A stretch of 59,717 bases of DNA, from assembly GCA_011109175.1 (NCBI GenBank), contig RDEW01000009.1:5237-64953 (forward strand), read 5' to 3'. The first letter of the stretch is position 1. Every line of letters begins with the position of its first letter. The notes below the pieces were generated by a model. It searched no databases and was not told the origin of the DNA. It worked only from the letters and a program-made list of their open reading frames with translations. The translations under genes were made by a program, and so were the position numbers. Source of the DNA: Dicyema japonicum (taxonomy: Eukaryota > Dicyemida > Rhombozoa > Dicyemidae). Positions 12,894 to 24,779 of the stretch are shown here, one piece after another.

Positions 12894-13140
12894 ATAAATG
12901 CCGTAGTGTTTCCTCACATGATGGCAAAGGAGATCAAATGGAGAAGCCATTGGGTCTGGTTTTTGAATGTAACCAGACATTTTAGTTTCTTGAGAAAATG
13001 AAAAGATTTCCCGCTTATTCTTCGAATTGACTCAAAAAACAACAACCTGGAACGTTAATTGGTCCGGAGTTTTTTGTTTCTTCATCAGCATTTTCTGCTG
13101 CGTATAATGTCTCTACCACACTCGCGACGATGTTTTAATT
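12894..13140 (+). repeat. Dispersed repeat family A
   Basis: The segment around tcacatgatggcaaaggaga, followed by a gag-agaacc-like block and tttcccgcttattc, resembles 38785-38960 (plus) and, over a shorter core, 51180-51245 (minus). The copies are diverged. The family is unidentified, and a LINE untranslated region is the likeliest source because LINE heads or tails lie nearby. Confidence 0.5.
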
Positions 13141-13203
13141 TGATCAAGTCACCTGATTCGTTATAATCACGTGGTTACGTGTTTTCCAACATTAAACGTT
13201 TGT

Positions 13204-13386
13204 TGGTGAGGTGGTGACGTGCCTCGTTTCTTCTCTGTACAACGGTTAAGAAAAACGTCTGAAAAACACTCATCATACAATCGAGAACTCAGGCTAATGA
13301 CGTTCAACGTACGTGGAATATCGAAAGATTGGACAAGGAAAGTACTTTGTGACGATCTCGAGAAATACAAAATATCTATTGGCTGC
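13204..13386 (+). pseudogene. RTE-like LINE head and endonuclease start, cut by N gap
   Basis: The first 21 bp match the LINE head at 3786. The frame from 13219 reads RLMTFNVRGISKDWTRK, the opening of an EEP endonuclease (FNVRG box). It then runs into the gap. The far side (13992 onward) shows no continuing endonuclease, so the rest is missing or unresolved. Confidence 0.7.
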
Positions 13387-13991
13387 NNNNNNNNNNNNNN
13401 NNNNNNNNNNNNNNNNNNNNNNNNNNNNNNNNNNNNNNNNNNNNNNNNNNNNNNNNNNNNNNNNNNNNNNNNNNNNNNNNNNNNNNNNNNNNNNNNNNNN
13501 NNNNNNNNNNNNNNNNNNNNNNNNNNNNNNNNNNNNNNNNNNNNNNNNNNNNNNNNNNNNNNNNNNNNNNNNNNNNNNNNNNNNNNNNNNNNNNNNNNNN
13601 NNNNNNNNNNNNNNNNNNNNNNNNNNNNNNNNNNNNNNNNNNNNNNNNNNNNNNNNNNNNNNNNNNNNNNNNNNNNNNNNNNNNNNNNNNNNNNNNNNNN
13701 NNNNNNNNNNNNNNNNNNNNNNNNNNNNNNNNNNNNNNNNNNNNNNNNNNNNNNNNNNNNNNNNNNNNNNNNNNNNNNNNNNNNNNNNNNNNNNNNNNNN
13801 NNNNNNNNNNNNNNNNNNNNNNNNNNNNNNNNNNNNNNNNNNNNNNNNNNNNNNNNNNNNNNNNNNNNNNNNNNNNNNNNNNNNNNNNNNNNNNNNNNNN
13901 NNNNNNNNNNNNNNNNNNNNNNNNNNNNNNNNNNNNNNNNNNNNNNNNNNNNNNNNNNNNNNNNNNNNNNNNNNNNNNNNNNNNNNNNNNN
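13387..13991. other. Assembly gap (605 N)
   Basis: A run of N. Any open frame spanning it is an artefact. Confidence 0.99.
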
Positions 13992-14271
13992 AATAAAATT
14001 TATAAAATTGGGATGATGTTTACTGGTGTAATATTGAGCATCTTTAATTCCCAACAAGGACACAACACTTTTGATGCTTCCATATTTATTTTAAAACCCA
14101 AAGACCACCAAGAAAAAAAATTAACTCGGTAAATTAAGTGATCCATCCTCCAACATCTCTCGAATTCTCTTTGAATCCTCCGCTGGTGAACCAACACCGT
14201 TGCTGAAATGTCTTTTATTTCTGCAGAGGAATTCTATCGGAGTGCACTTTTTAAAAAACTATTTAAATGCT

Positions 14272-14509
14272 TTTGATTGATTAATTAAATTTATTAATAA
14301 AAAAATCGTCGTTACGTCAAAAAGTTAGAAGTTAACAGCCAATATCAGTCCTATTCCCACGGTCGCAAATGTTGAAAGAATGTCAATGCGTTTGATTGAT
14401 TAATTAAATTTATTAATAAAAAAATCGTCGTTACGTCAAAAAGTTAGAAGTTAACAGCCAATATCAGTCCTATTCCCACGGTCGCAAATGTTGAAAGAAT
14501 GTCAAGCAC
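14272..14509 (+). repeat. Direct tandem duplication, 119-bp unit x2
   Basis: The unit tttgattgattaattaaatt onward repeats at an offset of 119 bp and is essentially identical. No coding content. Confidence 0.85.
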
Positions 14510-14629
14510 ATGTCTATTCAGAACCATCTGAGAAGGAAAAAATCATTAATTATTTAGTTGTAAGAAGACCTCCAATGTTAACGGAGAGAGCAAATGATTT
14601 TGTGTCATCCTATCATTGGTCTAAACCTG

Positions 14630-14705
14630 AGACAGGTTGAGACAGATGAATCACATGACACCACTCTAATAGAAGACAAGTAGAAGAAAGGAAGAGAAAC
14701 TTTCT
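14630..14705 (-). repeat. Dispersed repeat family T, fragment
   Basis: Read on the minus strand it contains attagagtggtgtcatgtga, close to the 47640-47665 copy (aatagagtggcgtcatgtga), followed by a similar atcca or ttca block. Confidence 0.5.
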
Positions 14706-14898
14706 CCAAGTATACTTATTAAGGGACATCGAACCAATGAGCTATATACAGTATGACCTCCTAAGCATTAATCTACCTAATGTAGCTTACAGTTGTAACG
14801 ATTCATTTGAGTGTTACGATCATTTTCGAAATTTGTAAATAAGTGTAAAAATAGAAACACGTTTATTAAGTGGTGTGGTGTGATCAACAAAAATTTCA

Positions 14899-15166
14899 AA
14901 ATATATCTCGTACAGTATTTATTATAATTTATTATAATTATAATTTCTCGAACGAGCTTTGAGCAATCACGTGCAGCCTTTGAGCAACTAATCCAATCCA
15001 GAATAGTTAAAGGTTATAGTTCTTAATGAGTGTAAATATATCTCGTACAGTATTTATTATAATTTTATTATAATTTCTCGAACGAGCTTTGAGCAATCAC
15101 GTGCAGTTTTTGAGCAACTAATCCAATCCAGAATAGTTAAAGGTTATAGTTCTTAATGAGTGTAGA
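14899..15166 (+). repeat. Direct tandem duplication, 135-bp unit x2
   Basis: The unit aaatatatctcgtacagtat onward repeats at an offset of 135 bp with small indels. Each copy holds one CACGTG. Confidence 0.85.
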
Positions 15167-16430
15167 TGTTGTGATAATTGAATTGGTTGCACTTCTAAAA
15201 TTCCCTGGGATTCAAAAAAACTAGTTATATCACATAGTGTTTTAATTTTCGAAATAGTATTTTACTGCAGCATGGAAACTTCCCCATCTAAAAATTATAA
15301 ATGTACCTTGTGGCTACAAAATCTGGAGTACATCCAATATCTCCGAAAGGATGTTTAGATTTATTCTTTGCACTTAAATTTCTTTAATAAATAGTAGAGC
15401 ATGCATCTTAAAATTAAAAATTTTAAAATTAATCCGAAGACCAAGGGTAACCAAACTAACTACTCCTCGATCCTGAGTCGTTCCAGCATTCAACAAACTT
15501 GTCACCAGGTAAAGACGTTGTCCCCGGGGAAGAATTGTTGGATCCTCTTGATGCCGGTCAGGTATTGGGCGCCTCCTCAGTAAGGTGGATCCAATGACGC
15601 TATCGGAAGAAAGGAAATAATCTTAACAAACTATCTACGTCGCACCACATGGCGCAACGAGATTTTTATGATTTTTGAATCTTAGATTTGTTATATATTG
15701 ATTTAGTAGCATTTATAAGTCAGATAATAAATAAATTAATTAAAAATTACATTTTTAATTATTCAGATTAAATTATGAACAAACACGAATTACAAGATCA
15801 TACAATTAAAATATCACAAAAATTTGAACTCATTTTTATAGTTTCTGGTATAGTTATTTGCCATCATTTTTGCATTTACCTAACTTATTAATTTATAGCA
15901 TTTATAAGTCAAAAAAATAAATTAATTAATAAATTAAAAATTATACTTTAAATTATTCAGATTAAAGCATGATCAAAATTTTTTATAACATTATAGGATT
16001 TTTATCTATACAGCGGCCTCCTTGACTTCGTGGCTATTCCCTCTCAGGGTTGCGAGAGAAATTCGCTCAGATAGCCAACAGCGATCACGAAGATCTCGTG
16101 TTCGTGTTGAAATCCGATTCCCTAGACGATTTAGGAATTTTAGACGGAAGGGAACTGGACGTTTCCAACGCGAGCGGAACTAAGAAAAAAATCCTCGGGT
16201 AGGACCGAGCATTCATGAAAAGAGAATATAATTCGTCAGATCAGTTGAATTGAGAAAAATCTCTTTCTGATATAATTGAAGATTTTCTGTTGAGGTAACG
16301 AGTTCATATTAATGCTCCCGGAATATATATTCGTTTGCCACTAACAAAAATCTCATTCCTACCAAAACAACAAATTTTCACCAGAGCGTATCTCGATAGA
16401 TATTGTCAGAGTAAACATACTTGCTCATAA
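15167..16430. other. Unassigned AT-rich stretch
   Basis: No gene recognised. Two diverged copies of an AT-rich segment (near 15700 and 15895, sharing agcatttataagtcaga or its near match) lie about 195 bp apart. Confidence 0.35.
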
Positions 16431-16439
16431 GATTTTAGG

Positions 16440-16695
16440 AAGAATCGTAAAACACAGATTGGCGTTCTTTGGGCATTTTGTCCGTTCTGATTCACTGGAA
16501 AGAACCATTATGCTGAGCAATATTACTGGGAAGAGAAGACCTGGCCGACAAAAGACTCGGTGGCTATCCACGGTGGAAGACGTCACGGGAATGCCTATAT
16601 CAAGGCTACTCCAAATTGCAACGGATCGGGGAGAGTGGAGGAAACTCGTTCATGAGATCTCCAAGAGTCGGACACGACTAAATTGGACAACATAA
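16440..16695 (+). pseudogene. RTE-type LINE C-terminus and 3' tail
   Basis: The frame reads RLAFFGHFVRSDSLERT, then TGKRRPGRQKTRW, ATDRGEWRKLV and a stop. The GHxxR...GKRRxGRxxxRW...DRxxWRxLV pattern is the C-terminal tail that follows RT in RTE-like LINEs. Directly after the stop comes a short cataa repeat, a usual LINE 3' end. The upstream RT is absent, as expected of a 5'-truncated insertion. Confidence 0.75.
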
Positions 16696-16956
16696 CATAA
16701 CATAAACATACTTGCAATTCGAGCTCCCAAGATTAATTTAATTAACTTTTAATTATAAAGTATTTAACATCTAGAATACAATTTGCTCACAAAAAGACGG
16801 AGTCAGCAGTTGATCGATTTGAGGGAATTTACTGCACTTGCCTTATTCGCAAGTAACCGAATTCTACAAACTACAGAAGATTTCGAGTTTATGGGTTTAA
16901 AGAAAAAGTTCTAGTGAAAGCAATATCTCTGCGATTTCATAAGCAAAAATATTAAC

Positions 16957-19425
16957 TTAAATTATATCAGTTCTTGATAGTACCCTTCTAGATTCTCCCC
17001 CAACGTAGCATCTTAAATAATATTGAGGGATACAAAAATCTGCTTCAAACAGAGCGCATAAATCCACAGCAGAATAATCAAATACTGCCTTTCTGACATT
17101 TTTTAAATTTTCCTCAACGTTTCGGCCTTTAAATTTAAACCAGTCAATGTAGAATCGGCAAATAAGCCCCACAATAATCCCCCAAAAATACCTGATAGAC
17201 TCTCAACATCTTTATCGGAGGATTTTTGTCTGTAAACAATATTTTCTTCATTTTTGAGAATTTTCTTGTAATTACTAACAAACGGGTCTTCCTCGCCTTC
17301 TTCCAGGAGGACATCCTTAAGAACCATCAACAGCTTATATTCCTCACTCTGTTTTCTCAACTGAAGCAAATGTTCAATCAATTTCTTCAATATTTTCAGA
17401 AAACTGGCATTGTTCGTGACTTTAACGTAAATGCCAATAAAAACCGTGGACTGCCTTTATTTTTATTTATTATTGATCGCTTTGGCTGAGATGAACTCAT
17501 ACAGGGTAACCAAAGACGATACGTGCTCCACCTCAAGGACCAGGGTCCCATCACTAACATGAATTTACCAAGATTGCCTAAATCTGCAGGCAATCAAATC
17601 TCCGAGGAATGAGGACTGAAAATAATATACGATTTTCGAAGTCGATGTACTCTCAGGAACTTCCGGGAAACATTCATTGATCCAAGCATTGCACTCTGCC
17701 GCCGAAAATAATCCCGTAAATTTCAGAGTATTGAACTCACTAAAATAATCTCACGGTCAACCAAATATCTGGAAGGTCACTAATTCGGCGATAATGAGAG
17801 AGGGGTTTGATCTTGAAGGATATCTTCTTAGCTGTTTGGATCGAGTCTTCATACAAAATGTATAAATCCACATCTCCTGTTTCCCCCTGAACAAAAGTTA
17901 TGGGGATCTTAAAAGTATTCGACAATTTGTTGAATTTTAGCAAATAGATTCCCAGATATTGGTCATTTTCGGGGGTTTTCGTTTCTACGGAAAAGTCATT
18001 GTGAATATTTATAACATCGACACAAATTGTACTCTAAACTTTAAAAATTGTCACGAACAGCCAAAATTACGTGATCTGTGGCAATTGTAGACACAACCTC
18101 GATCTCAAAGCATCCACATCCGTGATTCCAAGTTAACTTATGGCAAAGTTCAATCTCAGGGAATATTGTAAATCCGTCTTTTGACTTGGATTCCAATATT
18201 TTGCTCATTTCTTTTCTCTGATCCTCCAAATTTAGTTTCATTCTACAAAGTCACGACGACATTCACCGCTCCAAAGGTTGGTCGCCATAATTCAAGACAC
18301 AATGCGACTCAGTGATGTGATCCACAACTACTTCAAAAATCCATCCTGATTTAATTTGTCTACATAATACCTGTTACTGTTGTACATAAAATGATCGGCT
18401 TCTGAGAAAATCCTAAAAACAGAAGATTTGTCACGTGCTCTCCAACATTCAAAACTAAATTTTAGATGTTTACCTGCATTCCCATTTGATGTGATATTCC
18501 CTCTTTGGTGTACTGAAAAATGCACACATCCCCCGATTTAGTTCCCAAAATTAATTTATTTTTGAAATTCTCTATCAAAGTTATCGTTTGTGAGAAGCTA
18601 AGACAATTGGATTCCCAAATAAGACTTAATTTCTTACTACTGTGAGTAAAATCGACTACTTTTCGAATAAAAGTATCCCAAACCTCCCCGAATCGGTTCC
18701 ATAGGATATTTTAGTTTCACCTTAAAATAAAGGAAGACAGAAAACCAGTGTGTTGTGGAAGTAATTTCAAGGCTGTGGGGCAATTCTCATGTTCAAATTC
18801 TCCCAATAAATCTTGATTCTAGACTTAAATAGAGTCAAACGTCGAAGACTCTGATTCTTCGGTCAGAACTTGCAGCTACCAGGAGAGCTCCCTTATTTTT
18901 GTAAAACGCGATAATATCGTTAATTGAGTGGCCAATATATACAGAAGATTCTTCTACGTTATTTTCGAAGCAATGACAGCTGCTATTCGTAGAAACAAAG
19001 ATTTTGTTACCACAAGGAGCGCTTTGAGTATTAAAATAAAAATTACATTAAATTTATGTTTTCGTCCAAGGAAGTGTTGGTTTTACTCAAAAACTCCTCA
19101 TTTTCTGAACAAATGTAAATTTCCTTGTTTGTTGCAATGTAAATCATTTTATCAAAATTTAATATGCATTTCACACTTGAAAAAGATTTTGTAAAAGATT
19201 TCAGCTAACAATATAGAGAGGTTGTCATACATTTATTTTATTTGATTTAATTTTCAAAACCCAAACCTCTCCACTTGAATCAGCGCAAAAAATCTGAATT
19301 TTTAAAATAAGTCACCTTGTTTTGTTCTGTAACAACACAAAAACATTTTGCAGGAATTCCATTCAACTATGAATATTAAAGCATAAAACGTGCAATAAAT
19401 TATTAAATTTTAATTTATATTCCAT
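16957..19425 (-). CDS. BBS7: BBS7-like BBSome subunit (multi-exon)
   Basis: Start at 19425 (MEYKLKFNNLLH). A 23-nt intron at 19367-19389 joins to LNGIPAKCFCVVTEQNK, then a 22-nt intron at 19294-19315 joins to IFCADSSGEVWVLK. Next comes a 26-nt intron, then KMIYIATNKEIYI, matching the first beta-propeller blades of BBS7. Later parts include NKLILGTKSGDVCIFQ (18.55 kb), ISFKIKPLSHYRR (17.8 kb, as in the IKPLSLHQR block of animals), a helical part KKLIEHLLQLRKQSEEYK, and the C-terminus YIDWFKFKGRNVEENL. A 25-nt intron lies at 17420-17444. Known role: part of the BBSome coat that carries membrane cargo in cilia. Not every intron was resolved. Near 17165-17195 the frame shifts between SGIFGGLLWG and LICRFYIDW at a G run, which looks like a one-base loss. 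A short extra tail follows the usual end. Confidence 0.88.
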
Positions 19426-19478
19426 TTCACGATTATCCGTTACTTTGGAAACAATTTTTGTTTATACAATTTTACTGA

Positions 19479-19930
19479 TTAAATTAATATTATTAACATC
19501 ATAAAATTATTTAAATGACAAAATAAACAAATTATTTTTTTTACTTTTAGACTTTTGCAGAAACATCGTTGCTCCCGATCATCTCCCAGTCTGGACAAGA
19601 TTGCTTTTCCATAGAACACCTCTGACAGGCCCGACCACATAAATCTCAAAGGTGGTTGGGACGGAACAGAAATAGTCACCAAGTGCAGAATATTTACCCA
19701 CCCTCTTCCGTTCGGCAGAATCAGTGGTAAGATAGTGGAGATCATATTCGTCGAGGAAAACGTATCAACACAAATTACATTCCATATGAGAGAGCATCCT
19801 TCGATAAATGAGAAGACCATCATCCTGTCTTCTCCCATCTCCTCGATCAAGTCCAATAGGTTCGATGATGGAAAAGAAATCAGCAGCTTCATGGCCACGT
19901 TTAATAATATCATTTGGGGTTGTGTGGTTT
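19479..19930 (-). pseudogene. Decayed transposon-derived polyprotein fragment
   Basis: Two frames together read SHMECNLCVDTFSS, then RKRVGKYSALGDYFCSVP and VGPVRGVLW. The order (CVDT, then KYxxL...F.P.A-like, then G-rich) resembles the tail region seen after RT in several animal retroelement polyproteins. Frames shift and stop. The family name is not certain. Confidence 0.4.
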
Positions 19931-21432
19931 TGAAATCTATAGATATAATCGAATTAACTTTTTTTTGAAAGAAATTTATTTAAACAAAAACAATAAAGTA
20001 AAATCAGACTCAAATCGTCAAGAAACAGAAGACATAGCCACGGACGATGTAGATTCCAAGGAGCTAAGAGAATCCATTCTCGGGGGGTCTCTGAGTCTCG
20101 TTGAAAATTGTGCTTCCAATTTCATTGATGATGATTTATTAATTCTTGTAACCGTACAAGAAATTTCGAAGGCGATTTGAACTATGCAGAACCAAAACTA
20201 TATCAAGGGCTAAGTTATTCAATTTTTTCAGTTCGGTATAGTCAGTATTTGGGAAGCCAGAATGACCATAAAATGTAAAACAGCGGATCAGTTGTCTCAA
20301 ACGAAAGATCTTCCATGGGAAAATGAGGAATCATCTCATCAGATTTCTTCCGCACGGTAAGGCCCCAGGAGATCGATCTAGTGTAGTGGCTTCCAGTGTC
20401 TCCCGAGCTTGTCACTTCGTCTATGCTCACAGAAAAATGAAAAAAACCTTCATCTATCATAAAACTAAGTAGAGATTTTTTTTAGAGATTCTGTTTAAGA
20501 GGTCAGTCACGACCTCAACCTTCAACCAATTAATAACTTGAAAACTGACAATCGATAACTCTCTTCTCAGAATAAAATACCTTTTCCACATTTAATAGAA
20601 CCTTCTCCCAATAATTAATTACATGTTAGTTTTACAAGTTTTTAGTTGTAAAGATGAACTTTTAAATTCCATGCTTGTGCTCAATCATCCTACTTGTTGT
20701 GTCCTCTGTGGATGGTTTACTAATGTTTGAGAAATTATTGTTTCTTATCATTTTGTATACCCACGGTAGCATTCGCGAAAAGACAAATTTTTCAAACCTT
20801 CAAGTCCTTTCAAAAGGCCAGTTCTGGAAAGCCCCCAAAACAATGATCCAGTGAATAGAAGATAACAAACGTCCAGGCACTGAGCGCCTACCGAGATAGG
20901 TGGATAACATGACGGTGGGCTAGTGGAATAAAGAAGGGACAACCATAGGAAAAGAACCCTAATCACAACGAAACTAATCAAGTCTTTTTTCATTAGTAAA
21001 GTAAACTTAATTAATATTGAAGGTTTATTTCCTAAGCAGACAATTCATCAAATTTTACAATTTTTTAAATTTCCATCCCACTGAACCAAGGAACTCGTCT
21101 AACTTGTTACAAACTAATCAGCAATTCGAGATATCAAAAACAAACCACAATTACTCAAAAATTGTGATTTGTAATTTTTATTTGAATTTTCTGATTAATT
21201 CCGGTTACTTTGTGCCTCCGACTTGGAATTCCTGAATCTTCTATGGAATCAGATTTCTATACGATCACTGCTGACTATTTGAGCGAACAAAGTCAGAGAA
21301 GCTAGTGTATAATCTTCGGCTGATCATCTTTATTTTATTTAAAAAAATTACATTTATAAAAATAATCAATGAAATAAAGTTATTTTCCCTAATCAATAAA
21401 AAGTTAATAAAATTATCATAAATACCATATCA
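19931..21432. other. Unassigned stretch, two weak ORFs
   Basis: The plus frame 19914-20180 (acidic, KSDSNRQETEDIATDD) and the minus frame 20242-20460 (FHFSVSIDEVTSSGD, GLTVRKKSDEMIP) have non-random composition, but I recognise neither and could not place tiny introns around them. They may be exons of an unidentified gene or transposon. Confidence 0.25.
20860..20990 (-). repeat. Dispersed repeat family T, fragment
   Basis: On the minus strand, gtcatgttatccacctatct and gctcagtgcctgg align with 47655-47700 (gtcatgtgatccacctgtct, gcccagtgccagg). The minus frame here (81 codons, hydrophobic start) is therefore probably a chance frame inside the repeat and not a secreted protein. Confidence 0.55.
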
Positions 21433-23077
21433 ATGAGTAATCAGGAAATTCACTCCGCAGTTGATGTTGTAAAACCCTCATTCACTACATTGGCGATTAT
21501 ATTCTTAAATGGAGTGACCACCATTTCTATTTTTAGGTCACCACGAATTTGATTTATGGCTTTCCACGGCCTTTCATACCAGAATTGATTATAGTACTGC
21601 TTTTTTGGTGAAATAGGGATTCGGCTACGAGGAGTACCAAAAGGGATATTTTACGGGATTTATTCAGTCCGCTTTTTATGCTGGAAGGATGATTGGATGG
21701 TGGGAGATAAAATGCTCTATTTCAGTCTTATTACCGGGCGAATGGCAGACAAAATGAATAAATTCCGTTGTTTTCAAATCTGCTTTGGATTTAGCGTGAT
21801 TTTTACTTTGCTATTCGGATTCACGTTCAATCTCTATTTCATCGTCATAGTCAGATTTATGATGGGACTTGTTTCTGGTAATACCGGCGGAATTTTATTT
21901 AAGGGACTGCGGTTATCAATAAAGCCTTGGTCTTTGATTATTGCGACGAAAATCATCAATCGATGGGAATGCTCTCCCATATCATAGGGGTCTCCATTGG
22001 AGGAGTCATTGGTCCCTTTTTTGGAGGTTTGGGTTAATATCGGGATTTTTATAGGTTATCTGCAAAATCCTTGTAAGCTTTATCCAAATTATTTCTGCAA
22101 AACTCAATTTTTTGTAAATTATCCTTACTTCTTACCTTCTCTCATGACAGCCGCCTGGATTTTGATGAATATGATTTTACTGATTCCTTTCAAATTCTCG
22201 AGGAGGTTCAAGTTTAATTACTTTAGATTCCCTCATCCCCGGGAAGCTGTTAACCTTGAAGAATCGGTCCCTCATAGGCCAAACGAGTCTTCACTGAAGG
22301 CCTTCAAAAGAATCATAAAGTTTGCCATTTTTGTTGAAGAGGTCCAAGCGAACATTGATCTCTTTCGCCATATATATAATATATTCTCTAAGTTCTATAG
22401 GAATCAGCGAACTCAGCATCGTTTTTTTGTCGACAAAAATTAATTCTGGTAAATATTAATGGCTGTTTAAGGTGGACTGGGACAAACCAGTAAAGAAATT
22501 GGGGATTTCGTGATGTACTCGACCCTCCCGGCGATATTAATTCAACTTATTATGTTCACTAAAGTGCTGAACAGAATCGGAGTTACCAAAGTCTTTAATT
22601 TTGTGAATTTTAGGCGACCAAGTACGGAAATATGATTCTTCTGCCGGCAACATTGGTGATTCCGTTTACCTACCTAATTGCTACTCAGAGGTACCTCAGT
22701 TGGATTAAAAAGGTCATTTATGGAGACTCAGATATTCTTATATTCAGTATTTATCATAATTCGGTCTCTCTTCTACATGATATTCGGAGCCATATCTCTG
22801 ATGTTGAGTAATTCAGTGAGTCTCGAGGATGTCGGCACAGTAAATGGGATTGGACTCTCCTTATCGTCAGCATTCAGGTCAGTCAATTTCCACCATTTCA
22901 AGAGCCTTGGCTCCAACTTTATTTGGGAGCATCTATTCGGCCTCAATTACCTATAACTCCGATATTGGGAAAATTTTTGGAGGTCTCATTTCATTTTCAA
23001 GCATCGGCTTTTTCATTTTAGTATTAATTATTTTATGCTTTTACGTACCAAATACCTTAGACTCCAGGAAAAAATGA
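21433..23077 (+). CDS. Major facilitator transporter, ZIFL/DHA1-like, complete (11 exons)
   Basis: Exons: 21433-21513, 21537-21593, 21617-21699, 21726-21877, 21904-22026, 22055-22319, 22342-22448, 22472-22590, 22614-22690, 22713-22877, 22903-23077. They sum to 1404 nt (467 aa) in frame. The ten introns are 22-28 nt, all GT-AG. Features: GYFTGFIQSAFYAGRMIG (TM2), LITGRMADK (the loop 2-3 MFS motif A position), FIVIVRFMMGLVSGTAV (TM4), GVSIGGVIGPFFGG (TM5, antiporter-type glycines), KLYPNYF..NYPYFLPS, then a second six-TM half ending with SDIGKIFGGLISF and a short tail. The YPN..F..FPYFLP signature and layout are those of the ZIFL group of plants and fungi. The substrate cannot be read. It acts as a 12-TM membrane protein. 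Confidence 0.9.
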
Positions 23078-23079
23078 TT

Positions 23080-23920
23080 TACTCTCTTTTATTTAAATAA
23101 ATTTTCATTCTATAATTAAATTAAATTAAACCAAAATTAACTATCACCGTCCGTTGGAGGAATCCGCCGTTGAAGGAATTTTACCTATTTTCCAAAAAAT
23201 AATTACACAAAAATAAATAAACAGGGGAATTTTATTAGAATTGTTATTAAAAAATAAAAAATATTATATTTAAAAAAATAATTAATCACACGAGGTAAAT
23301 CATTCATGTGGGTTTTTATAAACTGACAACACTAGATCTTAGAGAAATTAATAGATTTCACTCACAAGATGTATAGCCGAGCAATACATCTCCTGAACAA
23401 AGAATGAAAATCAGATTTTTAGCAAAAATATTAACATTTGAAGATGAAATTTGTTATTTCATCTCAGATTATGTAAAACTCCGCTTTTTTACAATTCAAA
23501 AACTGAAAACGAAAATTATCCAAGTAGTATTTTTAGTTTTTTTTCATGATGAACATCAATTGATATATTTCCGACGCGATCGACTATACAGGCCGCATGG
23601 GTTAATGTGACTATTTTAACGACGATAGGGTCTATGGTTTGAAGAAAACTTTGTTAGATTTGTTCTATATTTTTAATAAAAGTCAGTATCAAACATTCCG
23701 CGGTCGTAGGCCGCATAGGGGGAGTGTTGCCATCTTAATGCCTAATTTTGGATGGCTTTGTTCTATAGATAGATTTTATTAACATAACAAACTCGCTACT
23801 AATTAAAAACTAATTAAACAGGGAGAAGTCAATGAGTTTGTCCTAGTTGATGGGGTCTGGTATAACGAGACACCATATGTCTCCTTTTCGAATTATGACT
23901 CCTTGCACCAAACAAGAATT
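23080..23920. other. AT-rich spacer
   Basis: This stretch follows the MFS stop. No gene was recognised, and the short frame 23404-23610 has no motif. Confidence 0.35.
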
Positions 23921-23926
23921 ATTTTT

Positions 23927-24580
23927 TCAAGTGGTGCAATATTTTTTCAACGGATCTTGCACGTCATTGATAAATAGGCGTAACTTAGATTTTAAATCAA
24001 ATCCATATGCCAGTTTAATAGCATTTCTTCTCGATCTATCGAGAAGCTCTACAAGAATACTTCTCTCATCACTTTCAAACCATCTTTGAAAGCCATAAAT
24101 CAAGAATGGTTCTATACAAGCTGTATAAAAATAGATAAAAGTTTCCGGACTCAATTGAAAACGTAGAAGCGAATTCAACATCGCTGTAGCTTTTTTTCTG
24201 ATGTAATTTATAAAGGATATGTTCCATGCATTTGATTGCTCCAGAATTAATACAAATTTTTGACTTATTTTTGTTATTCACAATCCATGAAGCAGTACTT
24301 TTTTCAAGAGATAAGGATAAACATTTATCTCAGCACCAACATTTAATTTTTTCGAAATGTGTTGGAACACGTTTCCAGGAAATCTATTTATTAATACTTT
24401 GGTCAAGCAGAATTATGTCATCAGCATAAATAATTTATAATTTAGGTGTTCGACTTTCGGAATGTTACACAACAAAATTGAATAAGAGGAGGCTTAAGAC
24501 AGACCCTTGTGGAACCCCTCTTTTTAACAAAATTTTCTTTGATATATATTTCCAACACGTATAAAAGATTCTATAGCAGA
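23927..24580 (-). pseudogene. Non-LTR reverse transcriptase fragment (CR1/Jockey-like)
   Basis: On the minus strand from about 24530: KRGVPQGSVLSLLLFN (RT motif with PQGS), then IIYADDIILLDQ near 24395-24430 (YADD box intact), then SPETFIYFYTACIEPFLIYG near 24060-24160, the post-RT helix pattern. The frames are broken, so it is a dead fragment. It faces another LINE fragment on the plus strand. Confidence 0.8.
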
Positions 24581-24779
24581 AAGAAAATTATCCATCCAGA
24601 AATCGTTTGTTCTATATTTTCTATATTTTAGTTAAACGTTTTAAAACAATTTTTGACATATGATCATGAGCAAAAAACAAGAAATGCTACGGTGACATTA
24701 ACTGCATCTAATTTTAAATTTTATATACGATAGGGCCTATCCTTCCTGCACGGATTTAAGAAAGACCTATCTACAAGTA

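Noticed and set aside
13167-14063. Long open frames of 227-298 codons on both strands
   Set aside because: They exist only because the 605-N gap is translated as unknown residues. Only the short 5' part (13204-13386) carries real sequence, which is LINE endonuclease.
20748-20993. Small secreted protein with hydrophobic start (81 codons, minus)
   Set aside because: The DNA belongs to dispersed repeat family T, and the other copies do not keep the frame.
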